The position numbers were made by a program, and so were the translations under genes. Positions 5,334 through 6,159 of a DNA stretch of 6,159 bases are shown one piece after another (positions within the stretch are counted from its first letter, which is position 1; every line of letters starts with the position of its first letter). The DNA comes from Cyanobacteria bacterium T3Sed10_344R1. GTDB taxonomy: Bacteria > Cyanobacteriota > Cyanobacteriia > Phormidesmidales > Phormidesmidaceae. Where the stretch lies: NCBI GenBank assembly GCA_003566335.1, contig PXDR01000414.1, positions 1-6,159 on the forward strand, read 5' to 3'. The notes under the pieces are model-generated. The model did no database searches. It worked only from the letters and a program-made list of their open reading frames with translations, and was not told where the DNA came from.

Positions 5334-5726
5334 GAAATTCTCTCAAGCCTGCTTAAAAATGCGGCATAAATGACTTTTTAAGTTTTTTATAAAGATATGA
5401 ACTAGATTCTCATTGATTCTATGCGGATTCCGTCTCGGCATTTTTCAGAACACCCATACATATTATCTCTGACTGTTTAAATCTGGAATCACGGACGATC
5501 TGATTTTTAATGTTGATTTTTAACGCTGTTAATGATGCAATAAGTGTGGTAATGCGCTGGATTTGCGCTTCCTAGATCTAGACTTGCCATAGGTTGCCTG
5601 AGATCAGTTTTCCCTACTTGAGGCGAACTTGCTTGAGGCCAAAAAGCTCGCTTTGCTGAAGACGAGCCAAGTGTTGATGCTAAGTCTCTATAATGGAGAC
5701 AGTGTTATTAAGCTTTGTAACGTTCT
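5334..5726. other. Divergent AT-rich intergenic region
   Basis: This region separates the minus-strand glycosyltransferase operon from the HEAT-repeat gene, and no gene is visible in it. It holds TATAAA on the minus strand (5391-5386), a possible -10 for the operon but without a good -35. It also holds TGATTTTTAA twice with a 13-base period (5501-5510, 5514-5523), the palindrome CTAGATCTAG (5572-5581), a small inverted repeat GCTCG/CGAGC (5646-5650, 5663-5667), and the probable promoter of the HEAT gene near 5689. Confidence 0.5.
5684..5706 (+). promoter_or_regulatory. Probable promoter of the HEAT-repeat gene with inverted repeat over the -10 box
   Basis: TATAAT (5689-5694) is a perfect -10 box 32 bases before the ATG. 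It is enclosed by GTCTC (5684-5688) and GAGAC (5696-5700), a perfect five-base inverted repeat that could be a repressor site. No fitting -35 is visible 16-18 bases upstream, so an activator may be needed. AGTGTT occurs on both sides (5670-5675 and 5701-5706). Confidence 0.6.
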
Positions 5727-6159
5727 ATGAGTCAGCCAGACCTCGCTGCGATCGCAACTGCCCTAGACAGCACGAACTCCCGCGATCGCATGGTGGCGTT
5801 GGCCTCTCTGCGGGATGTGTCCGCCCAAGAGGCGGCTCCCCTGATCAAAAAAGTTCTTAACGATAAAAACCTGCAAATCCGCTCTATGGCGGTGTTTGCC
5901 CTGGGGATCAAGCCCAATGACGAATCTTTTCCGATTTTAGTCAAGCTGCTGGAGACTGACCCCGACTACGGTATCCGGGCCGATGCTGCCGGAGCTTTGG
6001 GCTATCTCGAAGACCAGCGGGCCTTTGAGTTTTTGGTGCGAGCATTCTACGAAGATACCGATTGGCTAGTGCGGTTTAGTGCCGCTGTGTCCCTCGGCAA
6101 CCTGAAAGATCCCCGAGCTCACGATGTGCTGGTAGACGCGCTAGCCAGTGATGAAGTGG
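5727..6159 (+). CDS. HEAT-repeat protein (PBS-lyase-like HEAT family), 3' partial
   Basis: The frame from ATG 5727 stays open to the window end, giving 144 residues. After a short N-terminus (1-17) it shows about four consecutive helix-pair repeats of roughly 30 residues (18-46, 47-79, 80-111, 112-142), and a fifth begins at the edge. Each carries the typical R..A..aLg.l.d..a...L pattern, for example RADAAGALGYLEDQRAFEFL (84-103) and VRFSAAVSLGNLKDPRAHDV (115-134). Such repeats form a curved scaffold that binds other proteins. In cyanobacteria the family includes phycobilisome-related proteins (CpcE/F-type lyases, NblB) and many uncharacterised members; the visible part does not decide between them. 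The start is supported by a TATAAT box 32 bases upstream, though no Shine-Dalgarno site is seen. Two GCGATCGC octamers lie in its first 65 bases. Confidence 0.8.
   Translation, partial: MSQPDLAAIATALDSTNSRDRMVALASLRDVSAQEAAPLIKKVLNDKNLQIRSMAVFALGIKPNDESFPILVKLLETDPDYGIRADAAGALGYLEDQRAFEFLVRAFYEDTDWLVRFSAAVSLGNLKDPRAHDVLVDALASDEV

Overview
The window looks like chromosomal DNA of a cyanobacterium. It carries seven perfect copies of the cyanobacterial octamer GCGATCGC (at 1342, 3205, 3518, 3667, 5193, 5748 and 5782). Its proteins also fit: PEP-CTERM surface proteins, an HpsE-like polysaccharide glycosyltransferase and a HEAT-repeat protein of the type common in cyanobacteria. The species cannot be named from the sequence alone.

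Layout. Positions 1-123 are the last 40 codons of an ABC exporter on the plus strand. Two complete, tandem, paralogous PEP-CTERM genes follow on the plus strand (664-1389 and 2497-3252). Each has its own long upstream region, a strong Shine-Dalgarno site and its own intrinsic terminator. A convergent two-gene operon on the minus strand encodes family-2 glycosyltransferases: the HpsE-like gene comes first (5333 to 4362), then a second GT2 27 bases later (4334 to 3372). A 393-base divergent intergenic region separates this operon from a plus-strand HEAT-repeat gene that starts at 5727 and runs off the window.

Most striking feature. The two PEP-CTERM genes are copies of a whole transcription unit. 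Besides the protein, three upstream blocks (11, 8 and 11 bases) are identical and identically spaced (starts at 357/387/409 and 2254/2284/2306). A 17-base block covering the ribosome binding site is also identical, and both terminators share the same GC-rich stem base. The sequence between these blocks has diverged, so they look like a footprint of retained promoter and translation signals. The large spacers (124-663 and 1390-2496, about 1.65 kb together) hold no convincing gene but contain several hairpins and repeated arms.

Function. The PEP-CTERM proteins carry a Sec-type signal peptide and a C-terminal sorting signal, so they are probably exported and processed by an exosortase encoded elsewhere. 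The neighbouring glycosyltransferases probably build an extracellular polysaccharide. PEP-CTERM proteins and exopolysaccharide genes are known to co-occur, so a shared role in the cell envelope or matrix is plausible but not shown here. No clear novel enzymatic system is visible. The best lead is the duplicated, separately regulated surface-protein unit with long leaders.
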